Origin: Mucilaginibacter daejeonensis
GTDB taxonomy: Bacteria > Bacteroidota > Bacteroidia > Sphingobacteriales > Sphingobacteriaceae
NCBI RefSeq assembly: GCF_020783335.1
Contig: NZ_CP086068.1
Coordinates: 3,472,001 to 3,536,000 of the forward strand
DNA length: 64,000 bases
Direction of reading: 5' to 3'
In this document: one piece after another, positions 40,336 through 49,219 of the stretch
Layout: every line of letters starts with the position of its first letter
Position numbering within the stretch: the stretch's first letter is position 1
The notes under the pieces: model-generated
What the model was told of the DNA's origin: nothing
The model's database searches: none
Seen by the model: only the letters and a program-made list of their open reading frames with translations
Made by a program: the position numbers and the translations under genes

Positions 40336-41292
40336 TTATTTAACGAGCTTCACGCCCGTGGTCGTCTGTACGATCTCTTTTATGGTACCATCAGGGTTGT
40401 AGAACATTTCGTCCACACAGATCGACCGGCGGTAGCTACCACCGGTGGGCAATGCTCCATTATGGTAAAAAAAGTAACTTTTGCCTTTAAAGTCCAATAT
40501 ACCAGGGTGGGTGGTAAAACTATTAGGTACATTTTTTTGGATAATGCCCTGGTAGGTCCATGGTCCTGTGGGGCTGGTGGCCGTGCAGTACTCGATCATT
40601 TCGGGCTTAGTACCGGCGCTGGCATACACTAAATAATAAAGTCCTTTACGCTTGTACACCCAGGGGCCTTCGATGTAGTTCTTGGGTTTGAAAACCGATA
40701 TAGGCCCGTCCAGTTCGGTCATGTTCTTCTTCAACTTCACCCACTTACAGCTGCCGTTACCCCAAAAGAGGTAAGCCTGACCGTCATCGTCAATAAATAC
40801 CGTTGGGTCAATGTCATCCCACCCGTGTTTCATATCGGTGGTCATCTCATTTACGATCAGAGCCTTACCAATAGCATCCTTGAACGGACCGGTAGGACCA
40901 TCAGACACCGCAACACCGATGGCCGCCCCTCCTTTGCTGTTAGCATCATTCTTGTGAAAGGTAGATACGAACCAATAGAACTTCCCATCACGCTCGATGC
41001 ACTGCGCGGCATAAGCGTCGCCTGTGGCCCATGAAAAGGTATGGGGCGATAGCAACGCGCCGTGATCTTTCCAGTGTACCATATCTTTGGAGGAGAACAC
41101 GTGCCAGTCGGGCATTTTGTAATTGGTGGCCGTTACTGATGCCGTATCATGGCCGGTGTACAGGTAAACGGTACCCTTATGCACGATAGGTGCCGGATCG
41201 GCGGTAAAGATGCTGGTGATGATCGGGTTTTGGGCTTTAGCACCCAATACCGCAAGGCAGGCCAATGCAATGGTCAGTGATGTCTTCTTCAT
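40336..41292 (-). CDS. Compact GH43 glycosidase
   Basis: The 318-residue secreted protein is a GH43 catalytic domain alone. Motifs are FTADPAP with Asp32, DIDPTVFIDDDG with Asp162 and YIEGPWVYKRKGLYYL with Glu208. The signal peptide ends near GAKAQ. It closely resembles the N-terminal and central parts of the 588-residue GH43 at 1882-3648 (TADPAP, LYTGHD, AQCIERxGKFYWFV, SICVDE), but has neither that protein's duplicated segment nor its CBM. This makes it a useful internal reference. It is the first gene of the operon with GH127; together they probably release arabinose from side chains. Confidence 0.9.
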   Translation of the reverse strand: MKKTSLTIALACLAVLGAKAQNPIITSIFTADPAPIVHKGTVYLYTGHDTASVTATNYKMPDWHVFSSKDMVHWKDHGALLSPHTFSWATGDAYAAQCIERDGKFYWFVSTFHKNDANSKGGAAIGVAVSDGPTGPFKDAIGKALIVNEMTTDMKHGWDDIDPTVFIDDDGQAYLFWGNGSCKWVKLKKNMTELDGPISVFKPKNYIEGPWVYKRKGLYYLVYASAGTKPEMIEYCTATSPTGPWTYQGIIQKNVPNSFTTHPGILDFKGKSYFFYHNGALPTGGSYRRSICVDEMFYNPDGTIKEIVQTTTGVKLVK

Positions 41293-41399
41293 TTATAATT
41301 GGTTATGGGTAGGTCATACCGCTTTGCCTCCACTTAGGTGGATCAGGCCGTTCGTAACTAAAGCCTCTCCTGATAGGGTCAACAAAGCATGTTCATCCA

Positions 41400-41407
41400 C
41401 AAATCTA
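41400..41407 (-). promoter_or_regulatory. -7 box of the GH43-GH127 operon
   Basis: TAGATTTG on the minus strand fits TAnnTTTG exactly, about 108 bases before the GH43 ATG. No -33 TTTG is visible. Confidence 0.35.
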
Positions 41408-41656
41408 TCTGAACACTTGCCGCTTGTATGCTTCATTTGTTTAAACCTGCAAAAGGAATGTTGGCATGCCCATCCTTCATCTGCCGATCAGGTGTACTAA
41501 AGTAATAATAATTGTCTATTTAACATTTATTAATTAAAATACTTAAAACGCTGACGATCAAGGTTGAGTATACGGACTACGATCTTTGAACAATAGGTTG
41601 AACATATCATCTGCTCGATCTGAACAAAAATGCCATGCTGGGTGATCGCACTCTGC

Positions 41657-41664
41657 TATATTTG
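41657..41664 (+). promoter_or_regulatory. -7 box of the esterase pair
   Basis: TATATTTG is a perfect -7 box, 69 bases before the ATG at 41734. No -33 TTG is seen, but the TTGAACA repeats lie about 55-70 bases upstream. Confidence 0.45.
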
Positions 41665-41733
41665 ATATATGGGCGTGGCTCGCCCGTAACGGGACTGACC
41701 GCTACTAACCAAAAATACCTAATAAACATCTAC

Positions 41734-42645
41734 ATGAACGGAACATTGACCAGGGCCTTGTTGGCCGGTGCCTGTTGTTTAATGCTGGGGCTAAACCCCA
41801 CCCAGGCGCAGGTAACAGAACCAGTAAAACCGACGAGCCGAATAGTTGAAGATGGTGGGACCGGGCCTTACAGAGCCATTATGCTACAGGAAGCATCGCT
41901 GCCTACGCACACCGTGCTGCGACCACAAGACCTCAAACCCTTCGGCAGGGGCAAAAAGCTGCCTATCATTGCCTGGGGTAACGGCGCCTGCGCCAACTCG
42001 CCATGGGAGCATATCAATTTCCTGTCGGAAGTGGCCTCTTATGGTTTCCTGGTGGTGGCCATAGGGCCCATGCCGCAAGAAGGCGAGAAAGGCGGCGGGC
42101 GCTCCACCTCTTCACAAATGAAGGATGCCATTGATTGGGCCATTGCGCAAAGCAAGGACCATAAGAGCATGCTATATGGCAAGATCGACACCAGCAAGAT
42201 AGCAGTGAGCGGTATGTCGTGCGGTGGATTGCAAACGTTGGAGAATGCTCCCGACCCAAGGGTGACCACTGCCGTGATCTGCAACAGCGGCATATTAGGT
42301 AACCCCGGAGCCGGAATACCCGGTATGCCACCGGTCTCCAAGGACCAACTAAAAAAACTGCACACCCCTACCCTTTATATTTTAGGCGGAGAGAAGGACA
42401 TAGCCTACAAGAACGGCATGGATGACTTTGAACGGATAGACGATGTGCCAGTATTTGTGGCCAATATGGATGTGGGCCATGGTGGCACCTATCGCCAGCC
42501 GCATGGCGGTGAATTTGCCAAGGTAGCCACGGCCTGGTTTGAGTGGCAGCTCAAAGGCGACCGCAAAGCAGGCGAAATGTTCACCGGAAACCCGCCGGGT
42601 TTAGCAAAAGACCCGCACTGGACCGTTCAAAAGAAACGATTGTAA
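41734..42645 (+). CDS. Secreted alpha/beta hydrolase, probable esterase
   Basis: From ATG 41734 (MNGTLTRALLAGACCLMLG) the 303-residue protein has a signal peptide ending near TQAQ; the longer frame from 41635 would place 33 extra residues before it. It has an alpha/beta-hydrolase fold with LPIIAWGNGAC (oxyanion region), the nucleophile elbow GMSCGG, an acid candidate in LGGEKDIAY and the His in VGHGGTY. It is not a CE1 protein by motif and resembles dienelactone-hydrolase or cutinase-like lipases. The adjacent CE1 gene 55 bases downstream and the xylan setting suggest an acyl-sugar or hydroxycinnamate substrate, but I cannot assign one. Confidence 0.75.
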   Translation: MNGTLTRALLAGACCLMLGLNPTQAQVTEPVKPTSRIVEDGGTGPYRAIMLQEASLPTHTVLRPQDLKPFGRGKKLPIIAWGNGACANSPWEHINFLSEVASYGFLVVAIGPMPQEGEKGGGRSTSSQMKDAIDWAIAQSKDHKSMLYGKIDTSKIAVSGMSCGGLQTLENAPDPRVTTAVICNSGILGNPGAGIPGMPPVSKDQLKKLHTPTLYILGGEKDIAYKNGMDDFERIDDVPVFVANMDVGHGGTYRQPHGGEFAKVATAWFEWQLKGDRKAGEMFTGNPPGLAKDPHWTVQKKRL

Positions 42646-42697
42646 AAAGGCAATTACCCACTGCCTCCAATAAATAACACGAACCAATACCCTCTAA

Positions 42698-43828
<1,131 letters not shown>

Positions 43829-43843
43829 CGTAAGCATCATACT

Positions 43844-43885
43844 AAACAAAGAAAGGCCCGTGATCAAACGGGCCTTTCTTTGTTT
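43844..43885. terminator. Bidirectional terminator between the esterases and galU
   Basis: AAACAAAGAAAGGCCCG (43844-43860) pairs perfectly over 17 bases with CGGGCCTTTCTTTGTTT (43869-43885), with an 8-base loop. It is the strongest hairpin in the window. It closes the xylan locus and also ends galU. Confidence 0.9.
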
Positions 43886-43899
43886 TTAAGGAAGAACTA

Positions 43900-44778
43900 C
43901 TACAGTTCGATACCTTCCATACGCTCGACGGTCTCGCGCAGGTATTTCAGGAATGGTTTAGCGAATTCTTTACGGCGTAAGGCAAAGTCAACGGTGGTCT
44001 TTAAAAAGTCCAGCTTGTTGCCAATGTCGTAACGCTTGCCCTCGATGGTGTGCGCATAAAGACTCTCGGTCTTCAACAGGTTCAGCATGGCGTCGGTCAA
44101 TTGTATCTCATTACCTTTTCCGCGAGGGGTCTTCTCTAATGAGCGGTAGATCTCGGGCGTAAGGATGTAACGACCGGCGATAGCCAGGTTAGATGGCGCT
44201 TTGTCAACGGCAGGCTTCTCGATCAGCTGATCAAGCAGCATCAGGGTGTCTGATTTCTTTTCGCCACCAACTATACCATAGCGAGAAACCTTGTCATGAG
44301 GCACGGTCTCCACCGCGATCACGGTGCTTTGGTACTGCTCGTAAATATCGATCAGTTGTTGGGTTACTGGTATCACCGAATCGATGATGGTATCGCCCAG
44401 CAACACGGCAAATGGCTCGTTACCTGTGTGGTGACGAGCGTAATAGATCGCATCGCCCAAACCATTGATCTCTTTTTGACGGATAAAGTGGATGTTGGCC
44501 ATGTCGGCCAGGTGACGGATCTCTTCATACATCGCGTCCTCTTTTTCCTGCAAACGTGTTTCCAACTCGTGGTTACGGTCAAAGTGATCCTCGATGGCAC
44601 GTTTGCCTTTGCCTGAAATGATCAATATATCTTCGATACCTGAGTCAACAGCTTCCTGAACTACATATTGTATAGTAGGTGTATCAATGATCGGGAGCAT
44701 CTCTTTAGGTGATGCTTTGGTGGCCGGCAGGAACCGGGTGCCTAAACCTGCAGCAGGGATAACGGCTTTTTTTACCAT
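43900..44778 (-). CDS. galU: UTP-glucose-1-phosphate uridylyltransferase
   Basis: GalU joins glucose-1-phosphate and UTP to give UDP-glucose in the cytosol. The 292-residue protein has the nucleotidyltransferase start IPAAGLGTRFLPATKASPKE, the DTPTIQYVVQEAVDSGIEDI block and the FAVLLGDTIID metal site, all typical of bacterial GalU. Length is normal. It begins 3 bases after the glucuronokinase-like GHMP kinase gene, so the two are almost certainly co-expressed. That linkage raises the possibility that it also, or mainly, uses glucuronate-1-phosphate, which is a hypothesis. No signal peptide. Confidence 0.93.
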   Translation of the reverse strand: MVKKAVIPAAGLGTRFLPATKASPKEMLPIIDTPTIQYVVQEAVDSGIEDILIISGKGKRAIEDHFDRNHELETRLQEKEDAMYEEIRHLADMANIHFIRQKEINGLGDAIYYARHHTGNEPFAVLLGDTIIDSVIPVTQQLIDIYEQYQSTVIAVETVPHDKVSRYGIVGGEKKSDTLMLLDQLIEKPAVDKAPSNLAIAGRYILTPEIYRSLEKTPRGKGNEIQLTDAMLNLLKTESLYAHTIEGKRYDIGNKLDFLKTTVDFALRRKEFAKPFLKYLRETVERMEGIEL

Positions 44779-44781
44779 GTT

Positions 44782-45771
44782 TTATACTAAGTAAGGTTTT
44801 ATAACTCTTGAATTTGTTTTTTTTAACGCGATCACCAAACGCTTCAGCATCTCGTCGTCTTTGTAAGTACCGATGATCGATCCGCCCGAACCGGTGAACG
44901 CGGCCGATGCACCGCATGAACGGGCCGTGTTGATCAGTTCCATATTGCTATCGCTAATGGTCATGATCTGGGTACGATAGTCAAAATTTTGGTTGATGAG
45001 CTGGCCAAGTCTTTCGTGGTCGCCGGCTAAAATGGCTTCCTTGCCTTCATCTGCCAATGAGGCGATCTTGCCTAAAGTACTAATGGTGTGCTCGTCGCCC
45101 TTGTCATATTTGGCGCGTATCTCGTTCAATACCTTGCCTGATACTTTACCAAGGTCGGTCTTGTAAGCGATGTATAATTTGGGCAGTAATGATGGGTCGA
45201 TAGGTATATACAGGCCATGACCTGAATTGGCCATCTGTTCTTTATTAAAGTCCATATGCACGCAGCCTTCATAGCACTGGATCACGCGATCCTGCAGCCC
45301 TGCGTTGATACCCATCTCCTGGGTCTCGGCTTGCAAGGCCAGCGTAGGCAGATCCACCAGTGGTATCTCTACCTTATAAAATTGCATCAGCGCCCGCAGG
45401 GTAGCGATCACGATAGCGCTCGATCCTGCCAAACCCACCTGACGCGGGATGGTAGAACTGTAACGCAACGTAAAATTCTTCGAAAGGCGGATACCGTTCT
45501 TGTCACAATAGTCGCAGAATTTTTTGATGGTGGCTTTGATCAGGGGGATACCGCCATTGTAGCCGATCAGGCTCACGGTCTCTTTCAGCTGATAAATGTT
45601 CCTGAAGTAATTACTATCGGCCTGTTGTGGCTCGATGCATAGTTCGGGCGACTCATACATGAGGATCTGCGCCCCAAAATTTTTAACGATGAGGCTTACC
45701 GTTTTGCCGTTGTAACCGTCGGACGGGTTGCCTAAAAAGCCGGCCCTTGCATAGGCCCTTGAATCAATCAT
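44782..45771 (-). CDS. GHMP kinase resembling plant glucuronokinase
   Basis: The 329-residue cytosolic protein is a GHMP sugar kinase with the substrate-side start RAYARAGFLGNPSDGYNGKT, the ATP-binding loop IPRQVGLAGSSAIVIA, GLQDRVIQCYEGCVHMDF and the C-terminal FTGSGGSIIGTY motif. From memory these blocks resemble plant glucuronokinase (FARIGFLGNPSD, IPRQTGLSGSSAIV, GLQDRVAQVYGGLVHMDF) much more closely than galactokinase or mevalonate kinase. Glucuronokinase makes glucuronate-1-phosphate, which a UDP-sugar pyrophosphorylase turns into UDP-glucuronate. The gene lies directly upstream of galU with a 3-base gap. Another sugar acid or hexose could be the substrate; activity is inferred. Confidence 0.8.
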   Translation of the reverse strand: MIDSRAYARAGFLGNPSDGYNGKTVSLIVKNFGAQILMYESPELCIEPQQADSNYFRNIYQLKETVSLIGYNGGIPLIKATIKKFCDYCDKNGIRLSKNFTLRYSSTIPRQVGLAGSSAIVIATLRALMQFYKVEIPLVDLPTLALQAETQEMGINAGLQDRVIQCYEGCVHMDFNKEQMANSGHGLYIPIDPSLLPKLYIAYKTDLGKVSGKVLNEIRAKYDKGDEHTISTLGKIASLADEGKEAILAGDHERLGQLINQNFDYRTQIMTISDSNMELINTARSCGASAAFTGSGGSIIGTYKDDEMLKRLVIALKKTNSRVIKPYLV

Positions 45772-45954
45772 GGTAGGATGTTGGTGATTAGATCATGAAA
45801 TAGTGCTACCACCGGCCATGCGTATGATCATACAACAGCCAGCGGTAACGGAAACAAGGTATGAACTATTGCGCATACGGCAAAAAATAATGTGACAGTA
45901 AAGGACAGTTCGTTAACTAAAGGATGTATGTACCTACAGATGCATGATCACTGG

Positions 45955-46857
45955 TCAGGCGAACAGCCGTTGATACACCAGATCGCCCAGCGTTCGCCAA
46001 TCGGACACGGGGCGTTGCCAGCCCAGTACCTGTGCGATCAGTGTGAATATATCAGGAGCGGCGAACCCATTTTCGCGCAGGTATTTCACCGAGGTATCAC
46101 CCATTGATTTGGACAGCTTGTTACCATCGCCACCCATAATGAGCGGATGATGTAAGAAATGAATGTCGTTGAAACCTTTCACGCCGAGCTGATCGGCCAA
46201 ATAGGCCTGCGCCAGCGTCGATGCCCATAGGTCCTCTCCTCTAACTACCAGATCCACACCAAAATGCAGGTCGTCGATCACGCTGGCTAACTGGTAGGCC
46301 GGATGGCGGTCCTTTTTGCGCACCACAAAGCTCTGCATTTCATCGGGCAATTGATGTGTATGTACCTTGCCTAGATGGTCTCTGATCTTCAACTCCTTTT
46401 GTTGATCGATGATCAGCCGCCAACAACTATCATCAGCATCCAAACGTATACCGGCGTTGCGGCAGGTACCGGGGTACAAAGGAGCCGACCGTTGCAACTG
46501 CGACCGGCTGCACGTGCAAGCGAACACCGCTCCTGAACCAGCCAGCTGATCAAGCGCCGCCTCATATAAAGGCATGCGGTGCACCTGGGACCACGACGCC
46601 TTAAAGTCGGCAACGTTACGAGGCCCTTGATCATATGGTAGGTCCAGCAGCACGATGGTATCAAAGATGTCCTGCAGGTATTCGTCACGCACCCGTTCAC
46701 GGTCGAGGTCGTCTATTCTCAACAGTATCCCTGCTCCTCGTTTTTGAGCGATGGTGGCCGTAAGTACAAAGGATAGTACATTACCGATGTGCAGGTAACC
46801 GCTTGGCGTAGGCGCATAACGGGTAAGCCCCGATGAAGGAGATGGTTCGAAAAACAT
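45955..46857 (-). CDS. gluQ: Glutamyl-queuosine tRNA(Asp) synthetase
   Basis: GluQRS is a shortened glutamyl-tRNA synthetase that attaches glutamate to queuosine at position 34 of tRNA-Asp. The 300-residue protein has the Rossmann start RYAPTPSGYLHIGN (HIGH-like), the zinc motif C-x-C-x11-Y-x3-C (CTCSR...LYPGTC) characteristic of GluQ, and GNKLSKSMG (KMSKS-like). The anticodon-binding domain of full GluRS is absent, as expected. It stands alone, 183 bases upstream of the kinase gene and divergent from the starch locus. Its C-terminus reads LGDLVYQRLFA. Nothing links it to polysaccharide use. Confidence 0.9.
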   Translation of the reverse strand: MFFEPSPSSGLTRYAPTPSGYLHIGNVLSFVLTATIAQKRGAGILLRIDDLDRERVRDEYLQDIFDTIVLLDLPYDQGPRNVADFKASWSQVHRMPLYEAALDQLAGSGAVFACTCSRSQLQRSAPLYPGTCRNAGIRLDADDSCWRLIIDQQKELKIRDHLGKVHTHQLPDEMQSFVVRKKDRHPAYQLASVIDDLHFGVDLVVRGEDLWASTLAQAYLADQLGVKGFNDIHFLHHPLIMGGDGNKLSKSMGDTSVKYLRENGFAAPDIFTLIAQVLGWQRPVSDWRTLGDLVYQRLFA

Positions 46858-47255
46858 TAGCGCAATTTAAATATCAGGTTAACAACTCGTCACTTTTTTG
46901 ATACATATGGCAACAGCGTAACAGGTAATTTACAACTCATAAAGTTTGTAAAAGAATAAAATTAGGCTCAGATCAGCTTATATTTTCATATCTCTTGATT
47001 TTAGCAAGTCATTGACAACCATTAGTTTAACTTTTAAAAACCTTAAATTTTCTTAAATTTTACTTAAAGATAGAATGCGGATGCGTTCCGGCTATTTACT
47101 TTGTATCATCAAAGTTCCCAAATAAGCTTTGGTACCCCTAACCAATTATACTTTAATAAGAAACCAAGAATTGATCCGCCACGAATTGGACAGATAACCT
47201 GTACCGGCATGGACGCTATTTGCTCTTGATCTGGCTAAAGTATCAAATGTGTAGC
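46858..47255. promoter_or_regulatory. Divergent regulatory region between gluQ and the starch locus
   Basis: This AT-rich gap of 398 bases has no coding potential. CTTAAATTTT is repeated in tandem at 47042-47051 and 47052-47061, followed by a partial third copy (ACTTAAA). A -33/-7 candidate lies downstream of the repeats at 47100-47131. The repeats are a plausible site for the SusR-like regulator encoded at 58188. Confidence 0.5.
47100..47131 (+). promoter_or_regulatory. Promoter candidate of the starch operon
   Basis: TTTG (47100-47103), a 19-base spacer and TAAGCTTTG (47123-47131) resemble TTTG-N19-TAnnTTTG, with one extra base inside the -7 box. The leader before the GH13 ATG would be about 118 bases. 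TTACTTTG (47096-47103) is an alternative -7 box. Confidence 0.35.
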
Positions 47256-49094
47256 ATGAGAAGAATTATACTATTTGCAAGCCTTATTGTGTTAGCCCTG
47301 AATACCCGGGCCGCACAGATCGTACGCGTTGAACCGGCCAACTGGTGGGTGGGCATGAAGAACACCCAGCTACAGGTGATGGTGTACGGACCCAACATTG
47401 GCAAAACGCAATTGAGTTTTACTTACCCCGGCGTAACCTTGAAAGAGGTTGCCCGTACCGATAATGCCAATTACTTATTCGTTTATTTGAACATTGCAGC
47501 TTCGGCCAAACCGGGACTGGTGAAGCTGCAATTCAATGACGGTAAACAAAAGCTTACTTATAACTATCCGCTTAAGGCCCGTACCAAAGGAGGCGCGGCT
47601 GGCTTTAATGATACGGATGTATTGTACCTGATCACGCCCGACCGTTTTGCTAACGGCGACGCTACCAATGACAACTGGGACGGTGTGAACGTTGACCGCA
47701 ATGACCCTAATGCCCGTCACGGCGGGGACCTTGCCGGGATCGAACAGCACCTTGACCACATTAAAGACCTTGGCGTTACTGCTGTTTGGCTGAATCCAGT
47801 ACAAGAGAACAAGATGCCGGGCGGTTCTTACCACGGTTACGCGATCACTAACTTTTACAATATCGACCCTCGCTTTGGTACCAATGAGCAATTTGTGCGC
47901 TTAACGCAGCAAATGCACAATAAAGGCCTTAAAGTGGTGATGGATATGATCTTTAACCACTGCGGCAGCTCACACCCATGGATGACCGACCTGCCGGCTA
48001 AGGACTGGATCAATAACAATAGCGGCAAGTATGTACAGACCAATCATGCCAAATACACCATTATGGACCCGCACGCGGCTAAGGCCGACCGTGATGTACT
48101 GGTAGATGGCTGGTTCGTGCCATCGATGCCTGATCTGAACCAACGCAACCGTCATTTGGCCACTTATTTGATCCAGAACAGCATCTGGTGGATCGAGTAT
48201 AGTAAAATAGATGGTATCCGTCAGGATACTTACCCTTACCCAGACTATGCCTTTATGCAACGCTGGTGCCGTGAGGTAGAGGCCGAATACCCTCAATTCA
48301 ATATCGTGGGCGAATCATGGTACGGCCGCTCGTCGGCATCGGCCTGGTGGCAAAAGAAGGACGCGCTGAACAAGAACGACGCCGGTTTAAAGACGGTGAT
48401 GGACTTTCCGCTCACCTTTATCAGCGGCAACGCTTTTGATTATGATCAGAACGGCGGCGGCGAAGGTTCGGCCATGTTCCGCATTTATGAAGAGATCGCC
48501 CAGGATTTCATGTTCGCTGATGTGAACAATGTCCTGACCTTTTTAGATAACCATGACCTTGATCGCTTTGTACGTGCGAACGACCCTGACCTGCGTCGCT
48601 ACAAACAAGCTTTAGCCTTTTTACTCACTACCCGTGGCATCCCGCAGCTTTACTATGGCACTGAGATCCTGATGGATGGCAAAAAGGAAAAAAGCGACGG
48701 CTACGTACGTACCGACTATCCCGGAGGCTGGAAAGGCGACAAAAAAGACCTGTTCACCGCAGCAGGCCGTTCGGCCAAGCAAAATGAGGCTTATAGCTAC
48801 CTGCAAAAGTTGTTGCAATGGCGGAAGGCCAACCCGGCCATCGCCCACGCCAAGCTAATGCATTACCTGCCTGATAACAGCGGTGTATATGTGTATGCAC
48901 GTACCGCTCCAGGCAAGACCGTGGTGGTATTCCTGAATGGCACCATGAACGATCAAACGATCGATACCGGACGCTTTAAAGAAGCGATCAGGAACGCTAC
49001 TCAAGGCCGTGATGTGATCACCGGCCAGCAGGTATCTCTAACCAAGCAATTGACCATTCCTGCAAAGGGCCAGTACATTTTAGAGCTAACCCAA
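47256..49094 (+). CDS. GH13 alpha-amylase-family enzyme, SusA/neopullulanase-like
   Basis: The secreted protein (ATG 47256, MRRIILFASLIVLALN) has about 613 residues. It has an N-terminal cyclomaltodextrinase-type domain (about 20-110), the GH13 barrel (about 115-510) and a short C-terminal beta domain. Catalytic residues are Asp324 (GIRQDTY, nucleophile), Glu353 (VGESW, acid/base) and Asp434 (DNHD). It resembles periplasmic SusA, which trims maltodextrins after import. It leads the starch operon, 122 bases before susC. The longest frame starts at TTG 47220, and ATG 47247 is also possible. Cyclodextrin or pullulan preference cannot be judged from the sequence. Confidence 0.9.
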
Positions 49095-49219
49095 TAAACC
49101 AGTTTATATATGAGATAAAACTTACTTCGACCAAGAAAACTCAAAAGGACCTGACCAACCTTTTCACTCCCCCGTTCACAAACCATTTTTAAACAGCTTT
49201 TACAAGTATTTCAAATTGT

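Larger units (their letters stand above)
41293..41733. promoter_or_regulatory. Divergent regulatory region between GH43 and the esterase pair
   Basis: This 441-base region has no convincing gene. It contains one perfect -7 box in each direction (41400-41407 minus, 41657-41664 plus). A direct repeat of TTGAACA lies at 41586-41592 and 41598-41604, 12 bases apart. The repeat lies upstream of the plus-strand box and could be an activator site. Confidence 0.45.
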
